Positions 35,398 through 43,627 of a stretch of 64,000 nucleotides of DNA are shown piece by piece. The stretch is from Dinoroseobacter sp965279125 (GTDB taxonomy: Bacteria > Pseudomonadota > Alphaproteobacteria > Rhodobacterales > Rhodobacteraceae). Made by a program: the position numbers and the translations under genes. Under the pieces are notes generated by a model that had not been told where the DNA came from, did no database searches, and saw nothing but the letters and a program-made list of their open reading frames with translations. The stretch spans positions 61,643-125,642 of the forward strand of contig CBDIHL010000036.1 of assembly GCA_965279125.1 (NCBI GenBank), in the 5' to 3' direction. Each line of letters opens with the position of its first letter. Within the stretch, counting starts at the first letter, position 1.

Positions 35398-36552
35398 TTA
35401 GCGGCGTTCTCCGGCAGCTAGGGGTGTCATGGGGGGCTGGCTCGGGACGCGCCCGTAAGCCTCTGGCAAGGATACTGTTTTCAGGTTCGGCAGCACGCGA
35501 GACCCGAAGGATTTACATTCGTCAATGTGGGGGTAGCCTGAGAAGATGAAGGCGCGGATGCCCATCTTTTGGTACTCTTCGATCTTGCTCATGACCTGAT
35601 CGGTGGACCCGACCAAGGCTGCGCCACAGCCCGAGCGCGCGCGCCCGACACCTGTCCACATGTTGGGTTCCACATAGCCAAACTTGTCGGCCAGCTCGCG
35701 CGCTTTGGCCTGCTTGGCCACGCCGAGGGAGATAGAATCGTGGGCGCGGTCGCGGATCAACTCGCCGTATTCATCGTCGAGCTTGCTGACCAGATGATCG
35801 GCATATTCGCGCGCCTCGGCTTCGGTATCGCGCACGATCATGTGGACGCGCAGGCCGTAATCGAGGGTGCGTCCATACTCAGTGGCTTGGGCCGCGACGG
35901 TCTTCATGCGCTCGGCGATCTGCTCTTTAGCCTCGGGCCACATCAGGTAGACGTCGCAATGCTGGGCGCACAGATCAACGGCGGCGGGGGAGTAGCCGCC
36001 GAAGTAAAGAAGCGGTCCGCCGGTTTGGTAAGGCTTGGTCGGGTCGGTGGTGAGGCCTTTGAAATTATAGACCTCGCCCTCGTAATTGATCTCGTCGCGG
36101 GTCCAGGCCTGCTTGAGGATCTCGACGACCTCCTTGGAGCGCTTGTAGCGGAAGCTGCTTTCGGCGACCTCGCCGGGGAAATCCGACGAGATGACGTTGA
36201 GCGTCAGCCGCCCCTTCATCATGTGATCAAGCGTCGCGACAGTGCGCGCCAGCATGATCGGCTGCATCTCGCCACAGCGGATGGCGGCGAGCATGTTGAT
36301 CTTGCTTGTTAGCGGCGCGCATCCGGCGACGAAGCTGAGCGTGTCTTGGCCGACTTGGAAGGACGAGGGCGCGAGGATGTTGCGAAACCCTTGGGCTTCG
36401 GCCTCCAGCACGATGTCGCGGCAATGCTCCCAGCTTGAGCGCAGCGCACCGTTTGGCACGCCCAGATATTCGTAGTCATCCGAGCAGAGCGCGGAGAACC
36501 AGCTGACTTCCGCGCCATCAAGGTCCGCAGATGTTACCGGCACGATCGTCAT
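35398..36552 (-). CDS. LLM-class flavin-dependent monooxygenase (SsuD/SmoC-like)
   Basis: A 384-residue TIM-barrel monooxygenase using reduced FMN and oxygen. Family blocks: VSWFSALCSDDYEYLG, FRNILAPSSFQVGQDT, MLARTVATLDHMMKGRLTLNV (in parts), YGLRVHMIVRDTEAEA, GCGAALVGSTDQV and IFSGYPHIDECKSFG, all typical of alkanesulfonate monooxygenases. First gene of the six-gene minus-strand operon ending in the TRAP transporter. GGGAGGA precedes ATG 36552; the frame extends to 36702 without support. The reaction is probably C-S cleavage to an aldehyde and sulfite, with the substrate not proven. Confidence 0.9.
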   Translation of the reverse strand: MTIVPVTSADLDGAEVSWFSALCSDDYEYLGVPNGALRSSWEHCRDIVLEAEAQGFRNILAPSSFQVGQDTLSFVAGCAPLTSKINMLAAIRCGEMQPIMLARTVATLDHMMKGRLTLNVISSDFPGEVAESSFRYKRSKEVVEILKQAWTRDEINYEGEVYNFKGLTTDPTKPYQTGGPLLYFGGYSPAAVDLCAQHCDVYLMWPEAKEQIAERMKTVAAQATEYGRTLDYGLRVHMIVRDTEAEAREYADHLVSKLDDEYGELIRDRAHDSISLGVAKQAKARELADKFGYVEPNMWTGVGRARSGCGAALVGSTDQVMSKIEEYQKMGIRAFIFSGYPHIDECKSFGSRVLPNLKTVSLPEAYGRVPSQPPMTPLAAGERR

Positions 36553-36677
36553 AGATGTCCTCCCGAGACGTCTTTGGCGGCGCAGTGTGAGCGCCAACAT
36601 TCCCTCTTGCATAGCGTGTGATTTAAGATGCATCAATCCTGTATCAATTTTTTCTTTCCCTGATTGTCGCACCCCGC
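36553..36677. promoter_or_regulatory. Divergent promoter region, LLM operon and GntR gene
   Basis: 125 bases between divergent starts. ATCAAT occurs twice 11 bases apart (36632-36637 and 36643-36648) in an A+T-rich stretch, one helical turn apart, which suits binding by a dimeric GntR regulator. No textbook -35/-10 pair is obvious. Confidence 0.35.
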
Positions 36678-37370
36678 ATGCTGCCCCCCACCGCCCTGCC
36701 AAAATACATCGAGGTCAGCGAAAGGCTGGCCCGCGAAGTGCAGGCGGGGCGCTTGCGCGAGGGCGAGAAACTGCCGCCCGAGCGAGAGATGGCCGAGGGG
36801 CTGGAGATTGCCGTGGGCACCTTACGCAAGGCGCTGGATCAGTTGGTCGAGCAGGGCATGGTCGAGCGCGTGCATGGGTCCGGGAACTACATCAAGAAGC
36901 CGCCGCAGCTGTCTAATATTTATGCGTTTTTCCGGCTGGAACGGCCTGAGGGCGGCGGCTTTCCGACTGCAAATGTGCTCGATGTGACCTGTCTGCGCAA
37001 ACCGGGTGACCTGCCTGATTTTGGCGTGTCAGATCACGCGCATCGGATCCGGCGTTTGCGGGTGCTCGACGGGCAGCCTGCGGCACTGGAGGAGATTTGG
37101 CTCGACGCCTCGGTTGCTGACACGGTCACCCTACGCGATCTGTCGGACAGCCTGTATCTCTTTTACCGCCAGCGCCTCGGCCTGACGATTACGCGAATCG
37201 AAGACCGCGCCCGGATCGCCCCGGCCCCCGCTTGGGGCGGCGATCAGATCGCGCTGCCGGACACTCTGAATTTGATCGAGCGCCTCTCGTGGGCCGCCGA
37301 TCCACACCCTATCGAATTTTCGCGCTCGTACCTGCACCCCGACCGGGCAGTCTACGTCGCGCGCAGCTAA
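36678..37370 (+). CDS. GntR-family transcriptional regulator (UTRA type)
   Basis: A 230-residue repressor-type regulator. The N-terminal winged helix has LAREVQAGRLREGEKLPPEREMAEGLEIAVGTLRKALDQLVEQGMVERVHGSGNYI (shown in family order; key parts are LPPEREMA, VGTLRKAL and GSGNYI). The C-terminal UTRA/HutC domain binds a small ligand. Divergent from the LLM-TRAP operon and upstream of the Gfo/Idh gene, so it probably controls both. Confidence 0.9.
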   Translation: MLPPTALPKYIEVSERLAREVQAGRLREGEKLPPEREMAEGLEIAVGTLRKALDQLVEQGMVERVHGSGNYIKKPPQLSNIYAFFRLERPEGGGFPTANVLDVTCLRKPGDLPDFGVSDHAHRIRRLRVLDGQPAALEEIWLDASVADTVTLRDLSDSLYLFYRQRLGLTITRIEDRARIAPAPAWGGDQIALPDTLNLIERLSWAADPHPIEFSRSYLHPDRAVYVARS

Positions 37371-37392
37371 CGCCTTGGGAGGGGCGACGGAC

Positions 37393-38502
37393 ATGACACT
37401 CAAATACGGGCTGATTGGTGCTGGCATGATGGGCCAGGAGCACATCCGCAACATCGCACTTTTGCACGAGGTCGAGGTGGCCGCGATGTGCGAGCCGGAT
37501 GCGGGGATGGCCGCCGCCGCCCAAGCGCTTGCGCCGAATGCGCAGGTGGTTGCGGACCTCGATGAATTCCTCGCCATCAAGGGCCTCGATGCCCTGCTGA
37601 TCGCCAGCCCCAACTACATGCATATCGACCAGCTGGAAGCGATTGCCGCGAAATGCCCGCTGCCCGTGCTGGCCGAAAAGCCGATCTGCACGGACCCGAG
37701 GGACGTGGCCCGTGTGCTCGCTTTGCCTGAAAAGCTGCCCCATGTTGTGTGGGTCGCGATGGAATATCGCTACATGCCCCCGGTGGCCGAGCTGATCAAG
37801 GCGGCCCCGGCAGTCACGGGCGGCGTGCAGATGCTGTCGATCCGCGAGCACCGTTTTCCGTTCCTGCCCAAGATTGGCGATTGGAACCGGTTTAACGCTA
37901 AAACGGGTGGCACGATGGTGGAGAAGTGCTGCCATTTCTTCGACCTGATGCGCCTGATTTTGCAGGATGATCCGGTGCGCGTGATGGCCAGTGCGGGCCA
38001 GTTCGCCAACCATCTGGACGAGCGGTATGAGGGCCAGAAGCCTGATATCCTCGACCATGGCTATGTGATGGTGGACTTCTCGAAGGGCGCGCGGGCGATG
38101 CTGGAATTGAGCATGTTCGCGGAAGGCTCGAAATACCAAGAGGAGATCAGCGCCGTCGGCCCCAAGGGCAAGATCGAAGCGCTGGTGCCCGGACCGGGAC
38201 GGTTCTGGAACCCAGAGGCGGGCGCGCCACCTGTGCCGATGATCGTGGAAAGCCCGCGTAATCCGACCGGCGTGACCGCGCGCGAGGTGCCGGTGGATGC
38301 GACGCTCTTGGCGGCGGGGGATCACAATGGATCGACCTTCTACCAGCATCGCCTGTTTGCCGATCTGGTGCGCAAGGGCCAAGGCGCGCCGGAGGTGTCG
38401 CTTACGGATGGCGCTTGGGCCGTGGCGATGGGCTTTGCGGCACAAGCCTCGGCCAAGGACGGGCGCGCGGTGGAGATGGGCGAGTTTATGCCAAGCGCCT
38501 GA
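37393..38502 (+). CDS. Gfo/Idh/MocA-family oxidoreductase
   Basis: A 369-residue NAD(P)-dependent sugar or polyol dehydrogenase. The Rossmann motif GLIGAGMMGQEH is at the N terminus. VLAEKPICTD gives the EKP lysine, and GTMVEKCCHFFDLMR supplies the catalytic-region His in place of the common GGvl.DxGcH. ATG 37393 has GGGAGGGGC upstream; the TTG at 37375 lacks a site. It lies 22 bases after the GntR gene, so it belongs to the same sugar or sulfonate regulon, perhaps working on the desulfonated sugar. Confidence 0.88.
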   Translation: MTLKYGLIGAGMMGQEHIRNIALLHEVEVAAMCEPDAGMAAAAQALAPNAQVVADLDEFLAIKGLDALLIASPNYMHIDQLEAIAAKCPLPVLAEKPICTDPRDVARVLALPEKLPHVVWVAMEYRYMPPVAELIKAAPAVTGGVQMLSIREHRFPFLPKIGDWNRFNAKTGGTMVEKCCHFFDLMRLILQDDPVRVMASAGQFANHLDERYEGQKPDILDHGYVMVDFSKGARAMLELSMFAEGSKYQEEISAVGPKGKIEALVPGPGRFWNPEAGAPPVPMIVESPRNPTGVTAREVPVDATLLAAGDHNGSTFYQHRLFADLVRKGQGAPEVSLTDGAWAVAMGFAAQASAKDGRAVEMGEFMPSA

Positions 38503-38570
38503 GTTGTCGGGGGCAGGGCGCGGGCTATGTTTACGCGGGCCGAGATGTTCCAAACCCCGAAAGCGCGCCC

Positions 38571-38876
38571 ATGCCCCCGCTGATCCGTTTCATGATCCGT
38601 CACTTTGTGGTCGGCGCGTTCCTCGGCCTAGCCATTGTTGCGTTGGTGATCTGGAAGGACATCTTCGGGCTGGGCCAACTGGTTGAGACAACGCGCAATA
38701 TTCCGCTTCTGGGGCTGTTCTCAGTCATGATGGCGATCACCATTGGCACCGTGCAGATGTCCGTCGCGGTGATGACGGCCGAAGATCCGGGGCAGAATGT
38801 GGATGCAACCCATGTGCCGGGCCCCGAGGAAGAGCGCCGCAGCGCCGAGACGCAGGCGCGGCGGCTCGGACGATAA
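38571..38876 (+). CDS. Small membrane protein, hypothetical
   Basis: A 101-residue protein with two hydrophobic helices (about residues 10-29 and 43-66) and a charged C-terminal tail (PEEERRSAETQARRLGR). I do not recognise a family. ATG 38571 is the only start consistent with a membrane N terminus; the open frame reaches back to 38415 within the upstream gene. It lies between the Gfo/Idh gene and the arsenic genes. Confidence 0.55.
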   Translation: MPPLIRFMIRHFVVGAFLGLAIVALVIWKDIFGLGQLVETTRNIPLLGLFSVMMAITIGTVQMSVAVMTAEDPGQNVDATHVPGPEEERRSAETQARRLGR

Positions 38877-38934
38877 GTGACATGTAACTGTCACGAAAGC
38901 GTCATATGACCGGGGCGAAACCCCGGAGGCCCCC

Positions 38935-39954
38935 ATGACGACATCCCCCCGCATCGCCCTCAACGGTCTTGGTCGCATCGGCAAACTGGCGCTGCGTCAG
39001 ATGCTGGACACGTGGCCGGAGGCTGAGTTGGTCCTCTTGAACGACGCCTTGGGCGATCCCGCGCAGCACGCGCATTTGCTGGAATTCGACACGGTGCATG
39101 GGCGCTGGGCGGGCGAGGTTGCCGCGACCGAGGGTGCTTTGGTGCTGGCGGGCAAGCCGGTTCGGTTAACGAATGCAAGCCGGATCGAGGACCTGCCGCT
39201 GATGGAGATGGCCGTCGATGTGGTGATCGACTGCACCGGGGTGTTCAAGACGCAAGCCGCCCTCGCGCCCTACTTTGCGGCGGGTGTGCGGAAGGTCGTG
39301 GTGAGTGCGCCTGTGAAGGACGGCGGCGCGCTCAACATCGTCTACGGGGTGAACCATGACCTCTATGACGCGCAGGCCCACCGCATCGTTACCGCGGCCA
39401 GTTGCACCACCAACTGCCTCGCCCCGGTCGTGAAGGTCATCCATGAGGGGATCGGGATCAAGCATGGCTCCATCACCACGATCCATGACGTGACCAACAC
39501 GCAGACGATGGTGGACCGGCCTGCGAAGGATCTGCGCAGGGCGCGCTCGGCGCTCAATTCCTTGATCCCGACGACGACCGGGTCGGCCACGGCGATCACC
39601 CTGATCTACCCTGAGCTTAAGGGTCGGCTGAACGGCCACGCGGTGCGGGTGCCTTTGCTAAATGCGTCGTTGACCGATTGCGTGTTCGAGGTGGACCGCG
39701 AGACCAGTGTGGCGGAGGTGAACGAGATGTTTCGCACCGCCGCTGAGGGTCCGCTCGCGGGGATTTTGGGGTATGAGACGCGGCCTTTGGTCAGTGCGGA
39801 TTATGTTAACGATCCGCGCTCGGGGATCATCGACGCGCTCTCGACGATGGTCGTGAACGGCACGCAGGTGAAGGTCTATGCGTGGTACGACAACGAGTGG
39901 GGCTATGCCTGCCGACTGGTCGATGTGGCGCGGATGGTGGCCGCGTCGGTATGA
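38935..39954 (+). CDS. ArsJ-associated glyceraldehyde-3-phosphate dehydrogenase
   Basis: A 339-residue GAPDH. Rossmann motif NGLGRIGKLALRQ and the active-site SCTTNCLAP are present, with the substrate loops HDVTNTQTMVD and RARSALNSLIPTTTG. The ATGA overlap with arsJ marks it as the arsenate-detoxifying paralogue that forms 1-arseno-3-phosphoglycerate, the substrate of ArsJ. It is unlikely to be the glycolytic enzyme, given the context. Confidence 0.92.
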   Translation: MTTSPRIALNGLGRIGKLALRQMLDTWPEAELVLLNDALGDPAQHAHLLEFDTVHGRWAGEVAATEGALVLAGKPVRLTNASRIEDLPLMEMAVDVVIDCTGVFKTQAALAPYFAAGVRKVVVSAPVKDGGALNIVYGVNHDLYDAQAHRIVTAASCTTNCLAPVVKVIHEGIGIKHGSITTIHDVTNTQTMVDRPAKDLRRARSALNSLIPTTTGSATAITLIYPELKGRLNGHAVRVPLLNASLTDCVFEVDRETSVAEVNEMFRTAAEGPLAGILGYETRPLVSADYVNDPRSGIIDALSTMVVNGTQVKVYAWYDNEWGYACRLVDVARMVAASV

Positions 39955-41201
39955 CCGCGCAGCGCCCTTTGGCGGCCTATACGGCGGTGACGGCCAGCTA
40001 CTGGGCCTTCATGCTGACCGATGGCGCGCTCAGGATGCTGGTGCTGCTGCATTTTCATACGCTGGGGTTCAGCCCGGTGCAGCTGGCCTATCTGTTTGTT
40101 TTGTATGAGATAGCGGGGGTTGTGACGAACCTGTGCGCCGGTTGGATCGCCAAGCGGTTCGGGTTGATGCAGACGCTTCATCTGGGTTTGGCGATCCAGA
40201 TCCTCGCCCTTCTGACCCTTGCCACCATGGACCCGAGCTACAGCGTCGGGGCCTCGGTCGTGTTCGTGATGCTGGTGCAAGGCTTGTCCGGTGTGGCGAA
40301 GGATCTGACGAAAATGTCGTCAAAATCCGCCGTCAAACTGATCGCGCCTGCGCAGGAGGGCGCGCTGTTTCGGTGGGTCGCGGCGCTGACCGGATCGAAG
40401 AACGCGGTGAAGGGGCTGGGCTTTTTTCTGGGCGCGGTCTTGCTGGGCAGCGTGGGGTTTGTGTTTGCGTTGGCGGTGCTGGCGGTTGTGCTGGGCGCTG
40501 TCTGGGGGGCGGTGCGGTTGGTCCAGCCCGAGGGCCTGCCAGCGGGCGTGAAGGGCGCGAAGTTTCGCGAGGTCTGGTCGGGTGATCCGAGGATCAATTG
40601 GCTGTCGGCGGCGCGCCTGTTCCTGTTTGGCGCGCGCGATGTGTGGTTCGTCGTGGGCATCCCGATCTATTTCTATGCGGTGCTGTCGGATGGCACGACC
40701 GAAGGCAACCGCGCGGCCTTCTTCGCGATTGGCAGCTTTATGGTGCTGTGGATCATCCTCTATGGCGTGGTCCAAGCGAGCGCGCCGAGGTTGCTTCGGG
40801 CCAAGGGGCGCAGCGAGACCGCGTTGATCGCGCAGGCGCGCAGGCTCGTCGGGGGGCTGGCGTTGATCCCGCTGGTCTTGGCAGCCATTGTGGCGTGGGC
40901 GGAGGGGCCGTCGCAGGCACTGACAATTACCCTTGTCGCCGGATTGCTGCTGTTCGGGTTTGTGTTCGCGCTGAACTCGGCGCTGCATTCCTACCTGATC
41001 CTCGCCTTTACCAGTTCCGAGCGCGTCACGATGGATGTGGGCTTCTACTACATGGCCAATGCGGGCGGGCGGCTGGTGGGCACGGTTCTGTCGGGCGCGA
41101 GTTACCAGATCGGCGGGCTTGCGGGCTGTTTGGCGACGGCGGCGGTGTTCTGTGGGCTGAGCTGGTTGGCGGCAAGGCGGCTCGGAAATACGTCGCAATA
41201 G
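39951..41201 (+). CDS. arsJ: Organoarsenical efflux MFS transporter ArsJ
   Basis: A 416-residue 12-helix MFS permease that exports 1-arseno-3-phosphoglycerate, which then breaks down to arsenate outside. Diagnostic blocks: FMLTDGALRMLVLLHF, LCAGWIAKRFGL, QGLSGVAKDLTKMSSKSAVKL (in parts) and LTGSKNAVKGLGFFLG. The ATG at 39951 overlaps the GAPDH stop (ATGA). No arsR or arsC is next to this pair. Confidence 0.93.
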   Translation: MTAQRPLAAYTAVTASYWAFMLTDGALRMLVLLHFHTLGFSPVQLAYLFVLYEIAGVVTNLCAGWIAKRFGLMQTLHLGLAIQILALLTLATMDPSYSVGASVVFVMLVQGLSGVAKDLTKMSSKSAVKLIAPAQEGALFRWVAALTGSKNAVKGLGFFLGAVLLGSVGFVFALAVLAVVLGAVWGAVRLVQPEGLPAGVKGAKFREVWSGDPRINWLSAARLFLFGARDVWFVVGIPIYFYAVLSDGTTEGNRAAFFAIGSFMVLWIILYGVVQASAPRLLRAKGRSETALIAQARRLVGGLALIPLVLAAIVAWAEGPSQALTITLVAGLLLFGFVFALNSALHSYLILAFTSSERVTMDVGFYYMANAGGRLVGTVLSGASYQIGGLAGCLATAAVFCGLSWLAARRLGNTSQ

Positions 41202-41282
41202 GTCGCAAGCGGAGGATGCGGGACGGCGCTTGAGTTGCTAGGGTCTGCCCAACCGTAAGACTCACCCCGACCGAGTGCGCCG

Positions 41283-41993
41283 ATGTTCGACCTGTCTTCC
41301 GCCTTTGCCGCTGCCTTTGGCCTCGTCCTGTCGGGCGATGCGGCCTTGATGCAGATCGTCGCCCTCTCGCTATGGGTGTCGGGAAGTGCCGTGCTGATCG
41401 CCTGTGCTGTGGGCTTGCCCTTGGGGGCGGTCCTCGCAATGACCCGGTTTCCGGGGCGCGGAAGCCTTGTTGTGGTGATGAGCGCTTTGATGGGCTTGCC
41501 GCCTGTCGTCGTGGGCCTGACGCTGTACTTGATGCTGTCGCAATCGGGGCCGCTCGCGGTGTTGGAGTTGCTTTATACCCCTACCGCCATGGTCATCGCG
41601 CAGGTTGTGCTGGTCTTGCCGATTGTCACCACGCTGACCCGCCAAGTGATCGAGGATCTGGACCGCGATTTGAACGAGACGTTGCGGGCATTGCGTGCCA
41701 GCTGGCTTGATCGGATCGGGACTTTGCTGTGGGAAGCACGTCTCGCGCTGGTGACCGCAGCGCTTGCAGGCTTGGGCCGCGCCTTGGCCGAGGTGGGCGC
41801 TGTGATGATCGTAGGCGGCAACATTAACCATGCCACGCGGGTCATGACGACCTCGATCGCGCTGGAAACCTCGCGCGGCGAGCTGGCCTTGGCCTTGGCG
41901 CTGGGCCTTGTGTTGCTGGTGCTGTCGCTGGGCATCAATGCGGGTGTTCTGGGCTTGCGTGACCGGGCAGAACGGCAGGTGGCCCATGGCTGA
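41283..41993 (+). CDS. tupB: Tungstate ABC transporter permease TupB
   Basis: A 236-residue permease with about five helices. The TupB/ModB-type loop GLGRALAEVGAVMIVGGNINHATRVMTTSIALE (key parts EVGAVMIVGGNI and TTSIALE) is present, as is LTRQVIEDLD. Gene order TupB-TupC-TupA with overlaps identifies tungstate or molybdate import. The ATP-binding gene starts inside its last codons. Confidence 0.92.
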   Translation: MFDLSSAFAAAFGLVLSGDAALMQIVALSLWVSGSAVLIACAVGLPLGAVLAMTRFPGRGSLVVVMSALMGLPPVVVGLTLYLMLSQSGPLAVLELLYTPTAMVIAQVVLVLPIVTTLTRQVIEDLDRDLNETLRALRASWLDRIGTLLWEARLALVTAALAGLGRALAEVGAVMIVGGNINHATRVMTTSIALETSRGELALALALGLVLLVLSLGINAGVLGLRDRAERQVAHG

Positions 41994-42735
41994 GCCGCAG
42001 GTCATCCCGTTTCCGCAGCGTCCCGCACGGGAGGAGGCCGAGGCCTCGGTGCTGGCTTTCGAGGAGGTTTGCATCACACGCGGCGGTGGCCTCGTGCTGC
42101 GCGATGTGTCGTTTTCGCTTGCGGCGTCTGGCGTGTCTTGCGTGCTGGGGCCGAACGGGGCGGGCAAGTCGCTGTGCTTGCGTCTGGCGGCGGGGTTGAT
42201 CGCGCCTGAGGCCGGGGTGATCTCGCGCGGTGTGGCCGTGTCGCAGATCGCCTATGTGCCGCAGCGCCCGGTGCTTTTGCGCCGCTCGGTGCGCGCGAAC
42301 CTCGCCCATGCGTTGCGTCTTAGCGGGCTGTCGTGGCGCGCGCGGCGGGAGCGTCTGGACGATCTCATGGACCAAGCGCGCCTGACCCATGCGGCGGCCC
42401 AACCCGCGCGCAGCCTCTCGGGGGGCGAGGCGCAGCGGCTGACTTTGGCGCGCGCGCTGGCCTCGGACCCGAAGGTGCTGCTGCTGGACGAGCCGTGTGC
42501 GAGCCTCGATCCCGGCTCGACCGCCGCGCTGGAGGATCTGGTGAACGATGTGGCGCGCGCGGGCACCAAGGTCGTGCTGGTCACCCATGATGTGGGCCAA
42601 GCCAAGCGGCTGGCCGATGATGTGGTGTTTCTTGCCGCAGGGGCGGTGCAGGAGGCAGGCGGGGCCGTGCGCTTTTTCAGCCAGCCCAAATCGAGGGCGG
42701 CGCGGGCCTATCTTGAGGGGCGTTTGCTGACATGA
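41986..42735 (+). CDS. tupC: Tungstate ABC transporter ATP-binding protein TupC
   Basis: A 249-residue ABC ATPase. Walker A GPNGAGKS, signature SLSGGEAQR, Walker B VLLLDEPCASLD and switch His in LVTHDVGQ are all visible. ATG 41986 overlaps tupB by 8 bases; its own stop overlaps the tupA start (ATGA). It powers the TupB channel. Confidence 0.94.
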   Translation: MAEPQVIPFPQRPAREEAEASVLAFEEVCITRGGGLVLRDVSFSLAASGVSCVLGPNGAGKSLCLRLAAGLIAPEAGVISRGVAVSQIAYVPQRPVLLRRSVRANLAHALRLSGLSWRARRERLDDLMDQARLTHAAAQPARSLSGGEAQRLTLARALASDPKVLLLDEPCASLDPGSTAALEDLVNDVARAGTKVVLVTHDVGQAKRLADDVVFLAAGAVQEAGGAVRFFSQPKSRAARAYLEGRLLT

Positions 42736-43532
42736 TCGCGCGGGCTTTGGCGGTGTTGGGCCTATGGTCGGGGGCGGCTTTTGCCGAGACACCTTTCATC
42801 GTACTGCAATCGACAACAAGCACCGCAAATTCAGGGCTTTACGAGGCGATCTTGCCGCAGTTTTTCGAGACCTCAGGCATCGAGGTGCGCGTGGTCGCCG
42901 TGGGCACGGGCCAAGCCCTGAAGAACGCGGCCAATTGCGATGGCGACGTGGTTTTGGTTCATGCGCGCGCCGCCGAAGAGGCGTTTGTCGCCTCGGGCTT
43001 TGGCACCGCGCGGTTTGACGTGATGTATAACGATTTCGTGGTGGTCGGGCCCGCTGGCGATCCGGTGGGGGTGGCGCGTGCGCCTTCGGCCCGCGCGGGC
43101 TTCGAGGCTTTGGCCGAGGGGCGCGCGATATTCGTATCGCGCGGCGATGACAGCGGCACCCATAAAGCGGAACTGGCGCTCTGGCCGCTGCCGCCTGATC
43201 CAGCGCGCGCAGGTTGGTATCGCGAGTTGGGCGCGGGTATGGGGGCGACACTGAATGCAGCCGTTGCGATGGGGGCTTATGTGCTGACGGACCGCGCCAC
43301 GTGGCTAAGTTTTGGCAACCGAGGGACGCACCAAGTGCTGCTTGAAGGGGATCCTGCGCTGTTTAACCAGTACGGAGTGATCGCGGTGTCGCCGGATCAT
43401 TGCCCTAGGGTCAAACATGCTGAGGCGGAGGCGTTCATCGCGTGGCTGCTGGGCGCACAGGGACAGGGGGCGATTGCCGACTTCCGGCTTAGCGAGACGC
43501 AAGTGTTTTTTCCCAACACTGCAGCGCGCTAG
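42732..43532 (+). CDS. tupA: Tungstate-binding periplasmic protein TupA
   Basis: A 266-residue binding protein with signal peptide (cleavage after AFA at about 18). The motif QSTTSTANSGLY is the TTTS-type loop that binds the oxyanion in TupA/WtpA proteins; SRGDDSGTH gives the second anion loop. YVLTDRATWLSF is also a family block. Last gene of tupBCA; the next gene is convergent. Confidence 0.93.
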   Translation: MIARALAVLGLWSGAAFAETPFIVLQSTTSTANSGLYEAILPQFFETSGIEVRVVAVGTGQALKNAANCDGDVVLVHARAAEEAFVASGFGTARFDVMYNDFVVVGPAGDPVGVARAPSARAGFEALAEGRAIFVSRGDDSGTHKAELALWPLPPDPARAGWYRELGAGMGATLNAAVAMGAYVLTDRATWLSFGNRGTHQVLLEGDPALFNQYGVIAVSPDHCPRVKHAEAEAFIAWLLGAQGQGAIADFRLSETQVFFPNTAAR

Positions 43533-43627
43533 GCGTTTTGCGGCTGACGTGCGACGCAATTCGCTGTCTCGACCTTCGGTCGAACGCGCAGTGCGTCGGC
43601 GAAGGTCATGGTCAACCTGCGCGATCC

